64,000 nt of DNA, taken from assembly GCF_026625045.1 (NCBI RefSeq), contig NZ_CP113089.1, forward strand, positions 1,674,001 through 1,738,000, written 5' to 3'. Shown here piece after piece: positions 26,716 through 35,246 of the stretch. Below the pieces are notes generated by a model. That model was not told where the DNA came from, searched no databases, and was given only the letters and a program-made list of their open reading frames with translations. The translations under genes were made by a program, and so were the position numbers. This DNA comes from Microcella daejeonensis (GTDB lineage: Bacteria; Actinomycetota; Actinomycetes; Actinomycetales; Microbacteriaceae). The number at the start of each line of letters is the position of its first letter. Position 1 is the stretch's first letter.

Positions 26716-27800
26716 CCGACACCGCTGCGCCGTCCTCCGTCTCGGGCCCCGCCCGCGTCTCCGCCCCCGTCGCCCTCGAGGGCGTCGTCAAGCGGTTCCC
26801 CGGCCTCACGGCGCTCGACGGCGTCTCCCTCGAGCTCGCCCCTGGCGAGTTCGTCGCGCTGCTCGGGCCCTCGGGCTGCGGCAAGACGACGGCTCTGCGC
26901 GTTCTCGCCGGGCTCGAGCCGGCTGACGAGGGGCGCATCCTCATCGACGGCGACGACGTCGCGCGCGTGCCCACCAATAAGCGCGACATCGGCATGGTGT
27001 TCCAGTCGTACTCGCTGTTCCCGCACATGACGGTTCTCGAGAACGTCGAATTCGGTCTGCGGATGCGCCGCGTGCCCGCGGCGGACCGCCGACGCCGCGC
27101 GCAGGAATCACTCGAGCTGGTCGGCCTCGGCAGCCATGGAGCGCGCTACGCGCACCAGCTCTCCGGCGGCCAGCAGCAGAGGGTCGCCCTGGCTCGCGCC
27201 CTCGTCACGCGCCCCCGCGTCCTCCTGCTCGACGAACCCCTCAGCGCGCTCGACGCGAAGGTGCGCGTGCAGCTGCGCGACGAGATCCGCCGCATCCAGA
27301 CCGAGCTGGGCATCACGACGGTCTTCGTCACCCACGACCAGGAGGAGGCGCTCGCCGTCGCCGACCGCGTCGCCGTCATGCGCGCCGGCCGCATCGAGCA
27401 GATCGGCACGCCGGAGGAGCTCTACACGCGACCCTCGTCGGCCTTCGTGGCCGAGTTCGTGGGACTCAGCAACCGCCTGCCCGGCACGATCGACGGCGAC
27501 GCGGTCACGGTGCTCGGCCAGCGCCTGCCGCTGCTCGCGCCCGCCGAGCACGGCGCCGCGGTGCAGGCCCTCGTCCGCCCCGAGGACGTGCGGCTCGTGG
27601 CCGAGGGGGAGGGGGCGACGGGCACGGTGCTGACCAGCTCGTTCCTCGGCTCCCTGCGCCGCACGCGCGTGCGCCTGGAGGACGGGGCGGAGCTCGTCGT
27701 GCAGCACGACGTGGCCCGCGCCGCGCATCCCGGCGACCGGGTGGGGGTGCTGCTCAGCGGGCGCCCAGTCTCGACCTCCGCGGCTGCTGAGCGCTCGTAG
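26712..27800 (+). CDS. ABC importer ATP-binding protein (PotA/FbpC-like)
   Basis: The 362-residue ATPase energises the importer. Walker A GPSGCGKTT lies at 52-60, the Q-loop in MVFQSYSLFPHMTVLENVEFGL, the signature LSGGQQQRVALARAL, Walker B VLLLDEPLSALDAKVR and the switch His in VTHDQEEA. The C-terminal TOBE domain (about 270-355) is the regulatory domain of this subfamily. The order binding protein, permease, permease, ATPase is complete, so the importer should be functional. The specificity group is the same as for the binding protein. Confidence 0.93.
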   Translation: MTDTAAPSSVSGPARVSAPVALEGVVKRFPGLTALDGVSLELAPGEFVALLGPSGCGKTTALRVLAGLEPADEGRILIDGDDVARVPTNKRDIGMVFQSYSLFPHMTVLENVEFGLRMRRVPAADRRRRAQESLELVGLGSHGARYAHQLSGGQQQRVALARALVTRPRVLLLDEPLSALDAKVRVQLRDEIRRIQTELGITTVFVTHDQEEALAVADRVAVMRAGRIEQIGTPEELYTRPSSAFVAEFVGLSNRLPGTIDGDAVTVLGQRLPLLAPAEHGAAVQALVRPEDVRLVAEGEGATGTVLTSSFLGSLRRTRVRLEDGAELVVQHDVARAAHPGDRVGVLLSGRPVSTSAAAERS

Positions 27801-27809
27801 ACTGTGGCG

Positions 27810-28967
27810 ATGCTCCGCCGTCGCCGTCCCATCGAGCCCGAGGCCCCCCTGACCGACGGGGTGCCCGCCGGTATGCGCATCGCCGGCGCGTGGTCGTGGC
27901 GCCTGCTCGCGATCACCGCCGTCATCGGCGTCGTGATCTTCCTCGTGATGCAGCTCGCCCTGCTCGTCATCCCGATCTTCATCGCCGTGCTGCTCGCGGC
28001 GCTGCTGCAGCCCTTCAACGGCTGGCTGCAGCGCATCGGCTGGCCGAAGTGGCTCAGCGTGACCGCCTCGATGCTCGCCCTGCTCGGCGTCGTCTCAGGG
28101 CTCATCTGGCTGGTCGTCTCCCAGATCCGCATGGGCCTTCCCGCTCTGGAGGAGCGCGCGGTCGAGCGGTTCGACGAGATCGTCGGGCAGATCAGCTCGA
28201 CCTTCGGCATCTCGGAGGACGAGATCCAGACGGTCATCGACGACACCATCGGGCAGTTCGACCTCACCGACGACTGGTTCGTCAGCGGCGCCCTCTCGGT
28301 GGGCTCGACGGTCAGCGAGGTGCTCACGGGCGCCGTGCTCGCGCTCTTCACCCTGCTGTTCCTGCTGCTCGACGGCCGCCGCATCTGGACCTTCGTGCTC
28401 GGCCTGCTGCCGAAGCAGTCGCGCAAGGCTGTCGACGGCGGCGCGACCGCCGGCTGGCTGACGGTCACCAACTTCGCGAAGGTGCAGATCTTCGTCGCCT
28501 TCGTCGACGCCGTGGGCATCGGGCTCGGAGCGCTGTTCCTGCAGCTGCCGCTCGCCCTGCCGATCGCGGTCGCGGTGTTCCTCGGCAGCTTCATCCCGAT
28601 CATCGGCGCGGTCGTGACGGGCGCTCTCGCCGTCGTCGTCGCTCTCATCTTCATCGGCCCGGTTCAGGCGCTCATCATGCTCGGCATCGTGCTGCTCGTG
28701 CAGCAGATCGAGGGCAACATCCTGCAGCCGCTCGTCATGGGCTCGGTCGTGAAGGTGCACCCGCTGGCCGTGGTGCTCGCGGTCGCCGCGGGCGGGTTCC
28801 TCGCGGGCATCCCCGGAACGCTCTTCGCCGTGCCCATCGTCGCCTTCCTCAACGTCTCCATCCGGTACATTGCGAGCGGGGCCTGGCGAACTCGCCCGCG
28901 CCCGACGATGGACGATCTCGCGGCGATCACCCATGTCGACGACGGCCGCGGCAAGAAGACACCATGA
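27810..28967 (+). CDS. AI-2E family transporter (TqsA/YdiK type)
   Basis: A 385-residue polytopic membrane protein. The TRAP-like family pattern is clear: an N-terminal pair of segments with LLVIPIFIAVLLAALLQPF, a long amphipathic region (about 100-160), and the conserved PIIGAVVTGALAVVVALIF and QQIEGNILQPLVMG motifs near the C-terminus. Members export autoinducer-2 or act as ion/proton antiporters; the substrate here is unknown. TAGACT at 27798-27803 lies exactly 6 bases before the ATG at 27810, preferred over the GTG at 27804. Its stop overlaps ilvA (ATGA). Confidence 0.88.
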   Translation: MLRRRRPIEPEAPLTDGVPAGMRIAGAWSWRLLAITAVIGVVIFLVMQLALLVIPIFIAVLLAALLQPFNGWLQRIGWPKWLSVTASMLALLGVVSGLIWLVVSQIRMGLPALEERAVERFDEIVGQISSTFGISEDEIQTVIDDTIGQFDLTDDWFVSGALSVGSTVSEVLTGAVLALFTLLFLLLDGRRIWTFVLGLLPKQSRKAVDGGATAGWLTVTNFAKVQIFVAFVDAVGIGLGALFLQLPLALPIAVAVFLGSFIPIIGAVVTGALAVVVALIFIGPVQALIMLGIVLLVQQIEGNILQPLVMGSVVKVHPLAVVLAVAAGGFLAGIPGTLFAVPIVAFLNVSIRYIASGAWRTRPRPTMDDLAAITHVDDGRGKKTP

Positions 28968-30250
28968 CCGACATCGCGCTCACCCCGCCCGCGGGCGTCT
29001 CCGCCGCGCCGATCGTGCGCGAGCTCCCCGGGCCGACGCTCGCCGAGGTCGAGGCGGCGCGCGACGTCGTGCGCGCGGTCGCCGAGGTGACGCCCATGGA
29101 GACCTCGCGGCATCTCAGCGAGATCCTCGGGGTTCCGGTGCACATGAAGTGCGAGAACCTGCAGCGCACGGGCTCGTACAAGATCCGCGGAGCGTACAAC
29201 CGCATGTCGCGGCTCGGCGACGAGGAGAAGGCCCGCGGCGTCGTCGCGGCCAGCGCCGGCAACCACGCTCAGGGCGTGGCGTTCGCGGCGCGCGAGCTGG
29301 GCATCCGGGCCACGATCTTCATGCCCATCGGCGTCGCCCTGCCGAAGCTGCAGGCGACCCGGCACTACGGCGCTGAGGTCGTGCTCGTCGGGCACACCGT
29401 CGCCGAGCCGCTGCGCGCCGCGCAGACCCACGCCGCCGATACCGGCGCCGTCTACATCCCGCCCTTCGACCACCCCGACGTCATCGCCGGCCAGGGCACA
29501 CTCGGGCTCGAGGTGCTCGAGCAGGTGCCCGACCTCGAGACGCTCATCGTGCCGATCGGCGGCGGAGGTCTCATCTCGGGCATGGCGAGCGTGCTCAAGC
29601 GCAAGGCGGCCGAGCTGGGTCGCGAGATCCGGATCATCGGCGTCCAGTCCTCGCACGCTGCCGCCTACCCGGCGAGCCTCGCCGCGGGCGTGCCGACCGG
29701 GGTCGAGGTCTCGCCGACGATCGCCGACGGCATCGCCGTCTCGAAGCCGGGCAAGCTCAACTTCGCGATCATCAAGGATGCCGTCGACGAGGTCGTCACG
29801 GTCGACGACGACGACATCGCGCGGGCCATGCTCGTGCTGCTCGAACGCGCCAAGCTCGTCGTCGAGCCGGCCGGGGCGGTCGGAGTGGCGGCCATCCTCA
29901 CGGGGCGCGTGCGCGCCTCCGGCCCGACCGTCGTCATGCTGTCGGGCGGCAACATCGATCCGCTCGTCATGGAGCGCGTCATCAGCCACGGGCTGGCCGC
30001 CTCGGAGCGGTACCTGAAGCTGCGCATCCCGCTGCCCGATCGCCCCGGCCAGCTGGCCGAGACGAGCCGCATCGTCGCCGAGCAGAACGCGAACGTCGTG
30101 GAGGTGCTGCACACCCGCCACGGCTCGGGGCTGCAGATCAGCCAGGTCGAGCTCGAGCTGCACATCGAGACGCGCGGGCCCGAGCATGCCGAGCAGGTGC
30201 TGCACGCGCTGCGGGCGCACGGCTACGAACCGCGCTCGCTCAGCGTCTGA
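28964..30250 (+). CDS. ilvA: Threonine ammonia-lyase
   Basis: A PLP enzyme deaminating threonine to 2-oxobutanoate. The 428-residue protein has the PLP lysine K73 in GSYKIRGA, the substrate loop SAGNHAQG, the glycine-rich phosphate cup GGGGL and a C-terminal ACT domain (about 340-425). One ACT domain rather than two, and the length, place it with the catabolic/biosynthetic hybrids common in actinobacteria. The ATG overlaps the AI-2E stop, so the pair is translationally coupled. Its 3' end is convergent with greA across a long gene-free interval. Confidence 0.94.
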   Translation: MTDIALTPPAGVSAAPIVRELPGPTLAEVEAARDVVRAVAEVTPMETSRHLSEILGVPVHMKCENLQRTGSYKIRGAYNRMSRLGDEEKARGVVAASAGNHAQGVAFAARELGIRATIFMPIGVALPKLQATRHYGAEVVLVGHTVAEPLRAAQTHAADTGAVYIPPFDHPDVIAGQGTLGLEVLEQVPDLETLIVPIGGGGLISGMASVLKRKAAELGREIRIIGVQSSHAAAYPASLAAGVPTGVEVSPTIADGIAVSKPGKLNFAIIKDAVDEVVTVDDDDIARAMLVLLERAKLVVEPAGAVGVAAILTGRVRASGPTVVMLSGGNIDPLVMERVISHGLAASERYLKLRIPLPDRPGQLAETSRIVAEQNANVVEVLHTRHGSGLQISQVELELHIETRGPEHAEQVLHALRAHGYEPRSLSV

Positions 30251-30789
30251 GCCGCGCGGCGCGACCCGCGACGCTGAACCCCGGGGTCTCCGCCCGCCGG
30301 GGAGCGTGCCGGCGCGGGCACGGCGTCGCGCACGCCCGGCCCGGCGCGCGCTCCCGGGGCGACCTCGTCGGCCGAGGTGCTCGCGCGGGGCACTCGCATG
30401 CCGCCAGCCGCGCCGAGCGCGCTGACCGCGCTCCCCGCGCCGCCTTTGCGATACCGGCCACGTGCTGCCCGCGCCGCTCTCGCGGACCGCGCAGTTCGCA
30501 CGATCCTCGCGGCTTGGATCCTTCCGCCCGCGCGCCTTCCACTGTGCAGGAATTCGACGAGGATCGCTCGTCATGGTCCTGCGGAGTGGAAGGAGTCAGC
30601 GAGTCGATCGTGATGCGGACATGCGGCCCGGAGCGCGGACCGAGGCCCGGAGGATGGAGCGGCCTATGACGGATGACCCGGCATCGACCTCGCCGTTCGG
30701 TACGGATCGGCGGCCGGGATCGGCCGGCCCAGTGCTCGCCCCGTCGCGCTGAGACGCGCGCCAGGATGAGACGGCGACCGCTCAGGGCA
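30251..30789. other. Gene-free region between convergent ilvA and greA
   Basis: The 539 bases hold no convincing gene; open frames near 30462-30752 lack family features and ribosome sites. The first 200 bases are extremely GC-rich. The middle carries a long hairpin (30535-30593), annotated separately. For an interval between two converging genes the length is unusual, which suggests an independent transcript or decayed sequence. Confidence 0.55.
30535..30593 (+). ncRNA. Candidate structured RNA: 59-base three-part hairpin
   Basis: CCTTCCACT pairs with AGTGGAAGG (9 bp), CAGGA with TCCTG (5 bp) and GACGA with TCGTC (5 bp), all perfect. The internal loops are symmetric, GTG/CGG and ATTC/ATGG, and the 7-base apical loop is GGATCGC. 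The strand is a guess, since the fold works on both. There is no T-run and no recognised family. It could be a small RNA, an unusual terminator or a mobile remnant. Confidence 0.35.
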
Positions 30790-31275
30790 CTACGGCCGGT
30801 AGTTCTCCACGTCGACGATCTCGACCGAGATGCTCGCGCCGGTGGGCGCCTCGTAGCTCGTCTTCTCGCCGATCTTGAGGCCGAGGATGGCCGCGCCGAG
30901 CGGGCTCTTCTCGCTGTAGACGTCGAGATCGCTGCCGGCGGCGAGGATCTCGCGGCTGCCGAGCAGGAACTTCTCCTCGTCCCCCATGACCTTGGCGGTG
31001 ACGACGGTGCCGGCCTCGACGACGCCGTGCGATTCGGGCGCCTCGCTCACGGTGGCGGTGCGCAGCAGCTCGGTGAGCTGGCGGATGCGGGCCTCCATCT
31101 TGCCCTGCTCGTCCTTCGCGGCGTGGTAGCCGCCGTTCTCCTTGAGGTCGCCCTCGTCGCGCGCCATCTCGATGCGCTTCGCGATCTCGGAGCGGCCCTC
31201 GGTCGCGAGGGTCTCGAGCTCAGCGGTGAGCCGGTCGTACGCGTCCTGGGAGAGCCACGGGGTCTCGCTGCTCAT
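30790..31275 (-). CDS. greA: Transcription elongation factor GreA
   Basis: GreA rescues backtracked RNA polymerase by stimulating transcript cleavage. The 161-residue protein has the N-terminal coiled coil with the acidic tip residues DEGDLKENGGYHAAKDEQ and the C-terminal FKBP-like domain with SPLGAAILGLKIGEKTSYEAP. The AGGAGG at about 31285-31290 (minus-strand sense) fixes the start. Neighbours DUF4307 upstream and ilvA downstream are the common actinobacterial order. Confidence 0.96.
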   Translation of the reverse strand: MSSETPWLSQDAYDRLTAELETLATEGRSEIAKRIEMARDEGDLKENGGYHAAKDEQGKMEARIRQLTELLRTATVSEAPESHGVVEAGTVVTAKVMGDEEKFLLGSREILAAGSDLDVYSEKSPLGAAILGLKIGEKTSYEAPTGASISVEIVDVENYRP

Positions 31276-31297
31276 CGGTCATCGCCTCCTGACAGAA

Positions 31298-31326
31298 CGG
31301 AACCGGCCGAAGGTCGGCCGGTTCCG
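31298..31326 (-). terminator. Strong hairpin between DUF4307 gene and greA
   Basis: A perfect 13-bp stem, CGGAACCGGCCGA and TCGGCCGGTTCCG, with a 3-base loop. It could end the DUF4307 transcript or act in the greA leader. It is symmetric, so the strand is set from gene order. Confidence 0.65.
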
Positions 31327-31344
31327 TGATCGATTCCGTCGAGG

Positions 31345-31797
31345 CTACGGGAGCCAGCAGCGGTACGGCAAACCGGTCACGGGCTCCTCCGAGGTTCTCA
31401 CCGACTCGGTGAACTGCCGCGTCCGCTCCTCCGCCGCGCCGAGCTCGACGATGCGCCAGCCCACGATGCCGAAGCTCCCGTTGAGGGCCTGCAGCGCGCA
31501 GGTCACCTCGGTGCCCGGCTCCACGCTGACCTCCCACTGCACGGTCACGCTCGTCGGCGTGGCGTCGCGGAAGCCGAGCTCGCGCACCTCCAGTGAGGCG
31601 TTCGTCCCCGAGAGCCCGCCCCAGACGACCCACGCCGCGAAGACGGCGACGAAGGCCACCGCGGCGACGATCGAGACGGTGCGCACGCGGCGGCCGTCGC
31701 GCGGCGTGCGCCCGTAGCGCGCATCGAGCCGAGCCTGCGGAGCGGATGGGGAGGAGGGGAGGGGCGCGGCGGCGCTCGGAGCGGGGGAGGAGGTCAT
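31345..31797 (-). CDS. DUF4307 family membrane protein
   Basis: A 150-residue protein: a Pro/Ala/Ser cytoplasmic N-terminus with the conserved LDARYGRTP, one membrane segment (about 50-73), and an external domain containing EVRELGFRDATPTSVTVQWEVSVEPGTEVTCALQALN. These are the hallmarks of DUF4307, function unknown, usually found just upstream of greA in actinobacteria. Two external Cys (TCAL and YRCWLP) may pair. An upstream in-frame ATG could extend it by 54 residues, but that stretch lacks family similarity. Confidence 0.85.
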   Translation of the reverse strand: MTSSPAPSAAAPLPSSPSAPQARLDARYGRTPRDGRRVRTVSIVAAVAFVAVFAAWVVWGGLSGTNASLEVRELGFRDATPTSVTVQWEVSVEPGTEVTCALQALNGSFGIVGWRIVELGAAEERTRQFTESVRTSEEPVTGLPYRCWLP

Positions 31798-31931
31798 GGT
31801 GCGGCGCTCGATCGATTCCTCAGCAGGCGGCGGATAGTCTCGACCACGGTACTGCGCGCCGCTGAGCGCACGCCCATCCCCGGTCGAGGCGCATCCGCCC
31901 CGACCCGCCCTCGACACCCCTGGAGCGCCTC

Positions 31932-32291
31932 GTGACCTGGCAGCCGATCGCCCTGGCACCCTTCGGCCTCGGACCGGGCCCCGGCCCCGTCGACGACCCG
32001 GACAACCCGCTCATCCCGCCGATCGACGTCGACCCCAACCTCGTCTCGCCCGGCGTCGCCGGATTCATCGCCATCGCCGCGGTGACCATCGTGGTCATCC
32101 TGCTGCTCGTCGACATGATGCGCCGGATGCGCCGTGTGCGGTACCGCGGCGAGATCCGCGAGCGGCTGGCCGCCGAGCAGGCGGAGCAGGACGGGGGGTC
32201 GGCCGACGGCGACGGCGGTGCGGCGCGGCGCGGCTCAGCCGCCGAAGGGCGGATCGATGGCGACGAGCAGGATCCCCGTCCAGTGGCATAG
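31932..32291 (+). CDS. Small single-span membrane protein, unknown function
   Basis: A 119-residue protein with a Pro/Gly/Asp-rich external N-terminus, one membrane segment (about 40-62, VAGFIAIAAVTIVVILLLVDM), a basic MRRMRRVRYRGEIRERL juxtamembrane helix and a charged, low-complexity C-tail. Similar small proteins occur at this spot (between DUF4307 and hemolysin III genes) in Microbacteriaceae; I know of no function. GGAG at 31922-31925 precedes the GTG by 6 bases. Its last 57 bases overlap the 3' end of the converging hemolysin III gene. Confidence 0.75.
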   Translation: MTWQPIALAPFGLGPGPGPVDDPDNPLIPPIDVDPNLVSPGVAGFIAIAAVTIVVILLLVDMMRRMRRVRYRGEIRERLAAEQAEQDGGSADGDGGAARRGSAAEGRIDGDEQDPRPVA

Positions 32292-32969
32292 GAACGCGAT
32301 CACCGTGAGCGCGTGGAAGATCTCGTGGAACCCGAAGATGCCGGGCACGGGGTTCGGCTTCTTCATGCCGTAGATCACGGCGCCCGCCGTGTAGGCGAGC
32401 CCGCCCGCGATGACGAGCACCATCATGGCCGCGTCGGCGGCGAAGAGGTCGCCCATGTAGAGCACGGCGGCCCAGCCGAGCAGCAGGTAGAGCGGCACGT
32501 AGGCCCAGCGCGGCGCCCCGATCCAGAACACGCGGAACCCGATGCCGAGCGCGGCCCCCGCCCAGACGAGGCCGAGCAGCAGGTACCCCTTATCGGGCGG
32601 CAGCGCGAGGACCGCGAGGGGCGTGTACGTGCCCGCGATGAGCAGGAAGATGTTGGCGTGGTCGAGGCGCTTGAGCAGGATGCGCGTGCGATCGCTCCAG
32701 GTGAACCGGTGGTAGGTCGCCGAGATGCCGAAGAGCAGCAGCGAGGTGGTCATGAAGACCGCGCTCGACCAGGTGGCGGCCGCACCGTCGGCGACGATCA
32801 GCAGGACGATGCCGGCGACGAGGGCGACGGGGAAGGTGCCCGCGTGGATCCAGCCGCGCCAGGTGGGCTTCGCGTCGAGCGCCGCGTACTCGATCGACTC
32901 CTCCAGCAGCGGCACGTTGGGTAGATCGGTGCCGGGTTCGCGGTCGATGTCGGAGTCGGGTGAGGTCAC
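32235..32969 (-). CDS. Hemolysin III family protein (PAQR-type seven-span membrane protein)
   Basis: A 244-residue seven-span protein of the HlyIII/PAQR superfamily. The metal-site residues of the family are present: SATYHRF after the second segment, LDHANIFLLIAGTYTPLAV in the third, and FGFHEIFHALTVIAFLCHW in the last. PAQR proteins are thought to be zinc-dependent hydrolases; haemolysis is not established for this group. The GTG at 32969 lies 7 bases after TAGGGT; a GTG at 32975 in frame is too close to it. It is divergent from uppS. Confidence 0.9.
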   Translation of the reverse strand: MTSPDSDIDREPGTDLPNVPLLEESIEYAALDAKPTWRGWIHAGTFPVALVAGIVLLIVADGAAATWSSAVFMTTSLLLFGISATYHRFTWSDRTRILLKRLDHANIFLLIAGTYTPLAVLALPPDKGYLLLGLVWAGAALGIGFRVFWIGAPRWAYVPLYLLLGWAAVLYMGDLFAADAAMMVLVIAGGLAYTAGAVIYGMKKPNPVPGIFGFHEIFHALTVIAFLCHWTGILLVAIDPPFGG

Positions 32970-33055
32970 GCTCACGACCCTACGTCGAGCGGCGGCGGCC
33001 GCGGAATCCTTTGGCGTCCGCGGACAAGCGCCGCGGGGTGCACTACCGTAAGCCT

Positions 33056-33838
33056 GTGCGTTCGAAGCGAACCCCGCTCGGCAGCGGGCTGCTCTACCAG
33101 CTCTACATGGGCCGGCTGCGGCGGCGCCTGGCGGGAACCACGCACCCCCACCACGTGGCCATGATCATCGACGGCAACCGGCGATGGGCCCGGCAGTACG
33201 GCGGCACCACCGATCACGGCTACCGCGCCGGCGCCGACAAGATGCGCGAGTTCCTCTCCTGGTGCGATCAGGCCAATATCGGCGTGGTCACCCTCTACCT
33301 GCTGTCGACCGACAACCTCGCCGGGCGTCACGCTGACGAGCTCGCGGGCCTCTCGCGCATCATCGCCGAGCTCGCCGACGAGCTCTCGCGGCAGCCCGGC
33401 TGGCGCGTGCAGCACGTCGGCAGCCGCGACGGCCTCAGCGAGAACCTGCTGCAGCACCTCGACGACGCCGAGGCCCGCACGGCCGACAACCGCGGCCTGC
33501 ACATCAACCTCGCGGTCGGCTATGGCGGCCGCCGCGAGATCGCCGACGCCGTGCGCTCGATCGTGCACCACCACGCCGAGCGCGGGGGGACCCTCGACGA
33601 GCTCGCCGAGCAGGTCACCCCCGAGCGCATCGCCGAGCACCTGTACACGGGCGGGCAGCCCGATCCCGACCTCGTCATCCGCACCTCGGGCGAGCAGCGC
33701 CTGAGCGACTTCATGCTGTGGCAGAGCGCGCACAGCGAGTTCTACTTCGTGGAGGCCCTCGGCCCCGACCTGCGCGAGGTCGACTTCCTCCGCGCGCTGC
33801 GCGACTTCGGCCGCCGTCAGCGCCGGTACGGCGCCTGA
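33056..33838 (+). CDS. uppS: Isoprenyl transferase (cis-prenyl diphosphate synthase)
   Basis: This enzyme adds isopentenyl diphosphate in cis to allylic diphosphates to make the polyprenyl carriers of wall synthesis. The 260-residue protein has the conserved HVAMIIDGNRRWARQ with the catalytic Asp (D39), STDNLAGR, NLAVGYGGRREI and the C-terminal PDLVIRTSGEQRLSDFMLWQSAHSEFYF. Actinobacteria often have two paralogues of different chain length, so the exact product is open. TACCGT at 33044-33049 lies exactly 6 bases before the GTG; CGGACA 17 bases further up may be the -35. Confidence 0.93.
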   Translation: MRSKRTPLGSGLLYQLYMGRLRRRLAGTTHPHHVAMIIDGNRRWARQYGGTTDHGYRAGADKMREFLSWCDQANIGVVTLYLLSTDNLAGRHADELAGLSRIIAELADELSRQPGWRVQHVGSRDGLSENLLQHLDDAEARTADNRGLHINLAVGYGGRREIADAVRSIVHHHAERGGTLDELAEQVTPERIAEHLYTGGQPDPDLVIRTSGEQRLSDFMLWQSAHSEFYFVEALGPDLREVDFLRALRDFGRRQRRYGA

Positions 33839-33882
33839 ACGGCCGCCGCACCGCCAGCCCCATCCGCCCCGCCCGACCCCGC

Positions 33883-33905
33883 TCGAGCGCGACCCGCGCG
33901 CTCGA
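33883..33905 (+). terminator. Hairpin after uppS
   Basis: A perfect 8-bp stem, TCGAGCGC and GCGCTCGA, with a 7-base loop in the 96-base gap before the aminotransferase gene. No T-run; modest evidence. Confidence 0.4.
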
Positions 33906-33934
33906 CCCCACCGCCTCGAAGGAGCGCGCATCCC

Positions 33935-35062
33935 GTGATCTCGATCGATGAGTACGCGTCCCGGTTCCGGGAGGATCCCGGCTACCTCAACTTCGCCAGC
34001 GCCGGCCCCGTCGGCGAGACCGTCATCGCCGAGATGCGCGCGCAGTCGGAGATCCTCGCCCGCGCCCGCTTCGGCTCGCTGCCGGACGTGCTCGGGGAGG
34101 AGGAGCGGGTGGATGCGGCCGTCGCCGCCCTGCTCGGGCGCCGGCCGGATCAGGTGGTCTTCCAGCCGAGCACGAGCCAGGCGCTCATGCACGTCATGTT
34201 CGGTCTCACCGGCGGTGTGGCGCTCAGCCCGGGGGAGTTCCCCTCGGTCGGCTACGCCGCCGCCCGCGCGGCCGAGGCGCTCGGCGTCCTCGTGCCCCAC
34301 GCGATCACGCCCGAGCACGAGCGCATCACGCCCGCCGTCGTCCGCGATCAGATGGCCTCCTCCGTGGTCGCCGTCTGCGTGAGCCTCGTCGACTACCGCA
34401 CCGGCCACCTCGTCGACCTCGAGGGCATCCGCCAGGTCATCGGCGACCGGCTGCTCATCGTCGACGCCATCCAGGGCGTCGGCGTCGTCGAGGCGCCGTG
34501 GGAGCTCGCCGACGTGATCGTCTCGGGCGGGCAGAAGTGGCTGCGCGCGGGATACGGGACGGGGTTCCTTGCCCTCAGCGACCGCGCGCGCGAGCAGCTC
34601 ACGCCCGTGTGGTCGGGATGGATGGCGATCGGCGACCTGCCCGACGGGCCCGAGCACGAGATCCTGCCGCCGCAGGCGGATGCGCGCGCCTTCCGCGTCG
34701 GCTTCCCCGACCCGGCGGCGCAGGGCCGCCTGGCGGTGGCGGTCGAGGAGGTGCTCGACGTCGGCGTGGGGGTGCTGCGGGAGCGGGTGCTCGAGCGCGC
34801 CTCCCGGGTCATCGACCTGCTCGACGAGGTGGGTCTGCCTGTCGTGTCGCCGCGGGAGGACGCCGAGCGGGCGGGGATCGTCGTGGCGGAGCCGGCGCCG
34901 GAGCAGCTGAGCATCCTCACCGCCGCCCTGCACAACCACGGCGTCACCGTCACCGCGCGGGGCGGCCTGGTGCGCTTCGCGCCGCACGCCACCACGAGCG
35001 ACGAGACGCTCGAGCTGCTGCGGGCGAGCCTCGCCGAGTACCAGGCCGGCAGCCGCGTCTGA
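33935..35062 (+). CDS. Class V aminotransferase (PLP-dependent)
   Basis: A 375-residue fold-type I PLP enzyme. The Schiff-base lysine is K201 in SGGQKWLRAGYGTGF, with the PLP-binding Asp in DAIQGVG. The N-terminal YLNFASAGPVGE and the mid-region STSQALMHVMF fit the isopenicillin-N-epimerase/cysteine-desulfurase-like group; no cysteine suited to persulfide chemistry is seen near the usual site, so an aminotransferase or lyase is likelier. GAAGGAG lies 12 bases before the GTG start. It stands alone between uppS and phoH. Confidence 0.85.
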   Translation: MISIDEYASRFREDPGYLNFASAGPVGETVIAEMRAQSEILARARFGSLPDVLGEEERVDAAVAALLGRRPDQVVFQPSTSQALMHVMFGLTGGVALSPGEFPSVGYAAARAAEALGVLVPHAITPEHERITPAVVRDQMASSVVAVCVSLVDYRTGHLVDLEGIRQVIGDRLLIVDAIQGVGVVEAPWELADVIVSGGQKWLRAGYGTGFLALSDRAREQLTPVWSGWMAIGDLPDGPEHEILPPQADARAFRVGFPDPAAQGRLAVAVEEVLDVGVGVLRERVLERASRVIDLLDEVGLPVVSPREDAERAGIVVAEPAPEQLSILTAALHNHGVTVTARGGLVRFAPHATTSDETLELLRASLAEYQAGSRV

Positions 35063-35137
35063 ACGCCAGGTTTCCCGCAGATGACGCCGGGCGTGTCGCT
35101 GCGGAGCCGAGAGCCCGTCGGGTCTAACGTCAGCCGC

Positions 35138-35156
35138 ATCAGGCAGCCCGCCTGAT
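35138..35156. repeat. Perfect 7-bp inverted repeat upstream of phoH
   Basis: ATCAGGC and GCCTGAT separated by 5 bases, in the 184-base gap between the aminotransferase and PhoH genes. It may be a weak terminator or a dimer-binding site. Nothing else is seen in the gap. Confidence 0.35.
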
Positions 35157-35246
35157 CGCGACGGCCATGACTCGTCCGCGAATCCCGGCCGACGCGTCGC
35201 GAGACAACGGTCCGGGTCGCGCCCGCGCTCCCCGGGATATGGAGCA

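Noticed and set aside
30462..30752. Possible 96-residue protein between ilvA and greA
   Set aside because: Arg/Pro/Ser-rich translation, no ribosome site, no membrane or domain signal; a hairpin occupies the middle of the frame.
31798..31959. N-terminal extension of the DUF4307 protein
   Set aside because: The family start is at the MTSSP position; the extension is Arg/Gly-rich and overlaps the intergenic region of a divergent gene.
32235..32969. Haemolysin virulence factor
   Set aside because: The family name is historical; the sequence is a PAQR-type membrane protein conserved in harmless soil and water bacteria.
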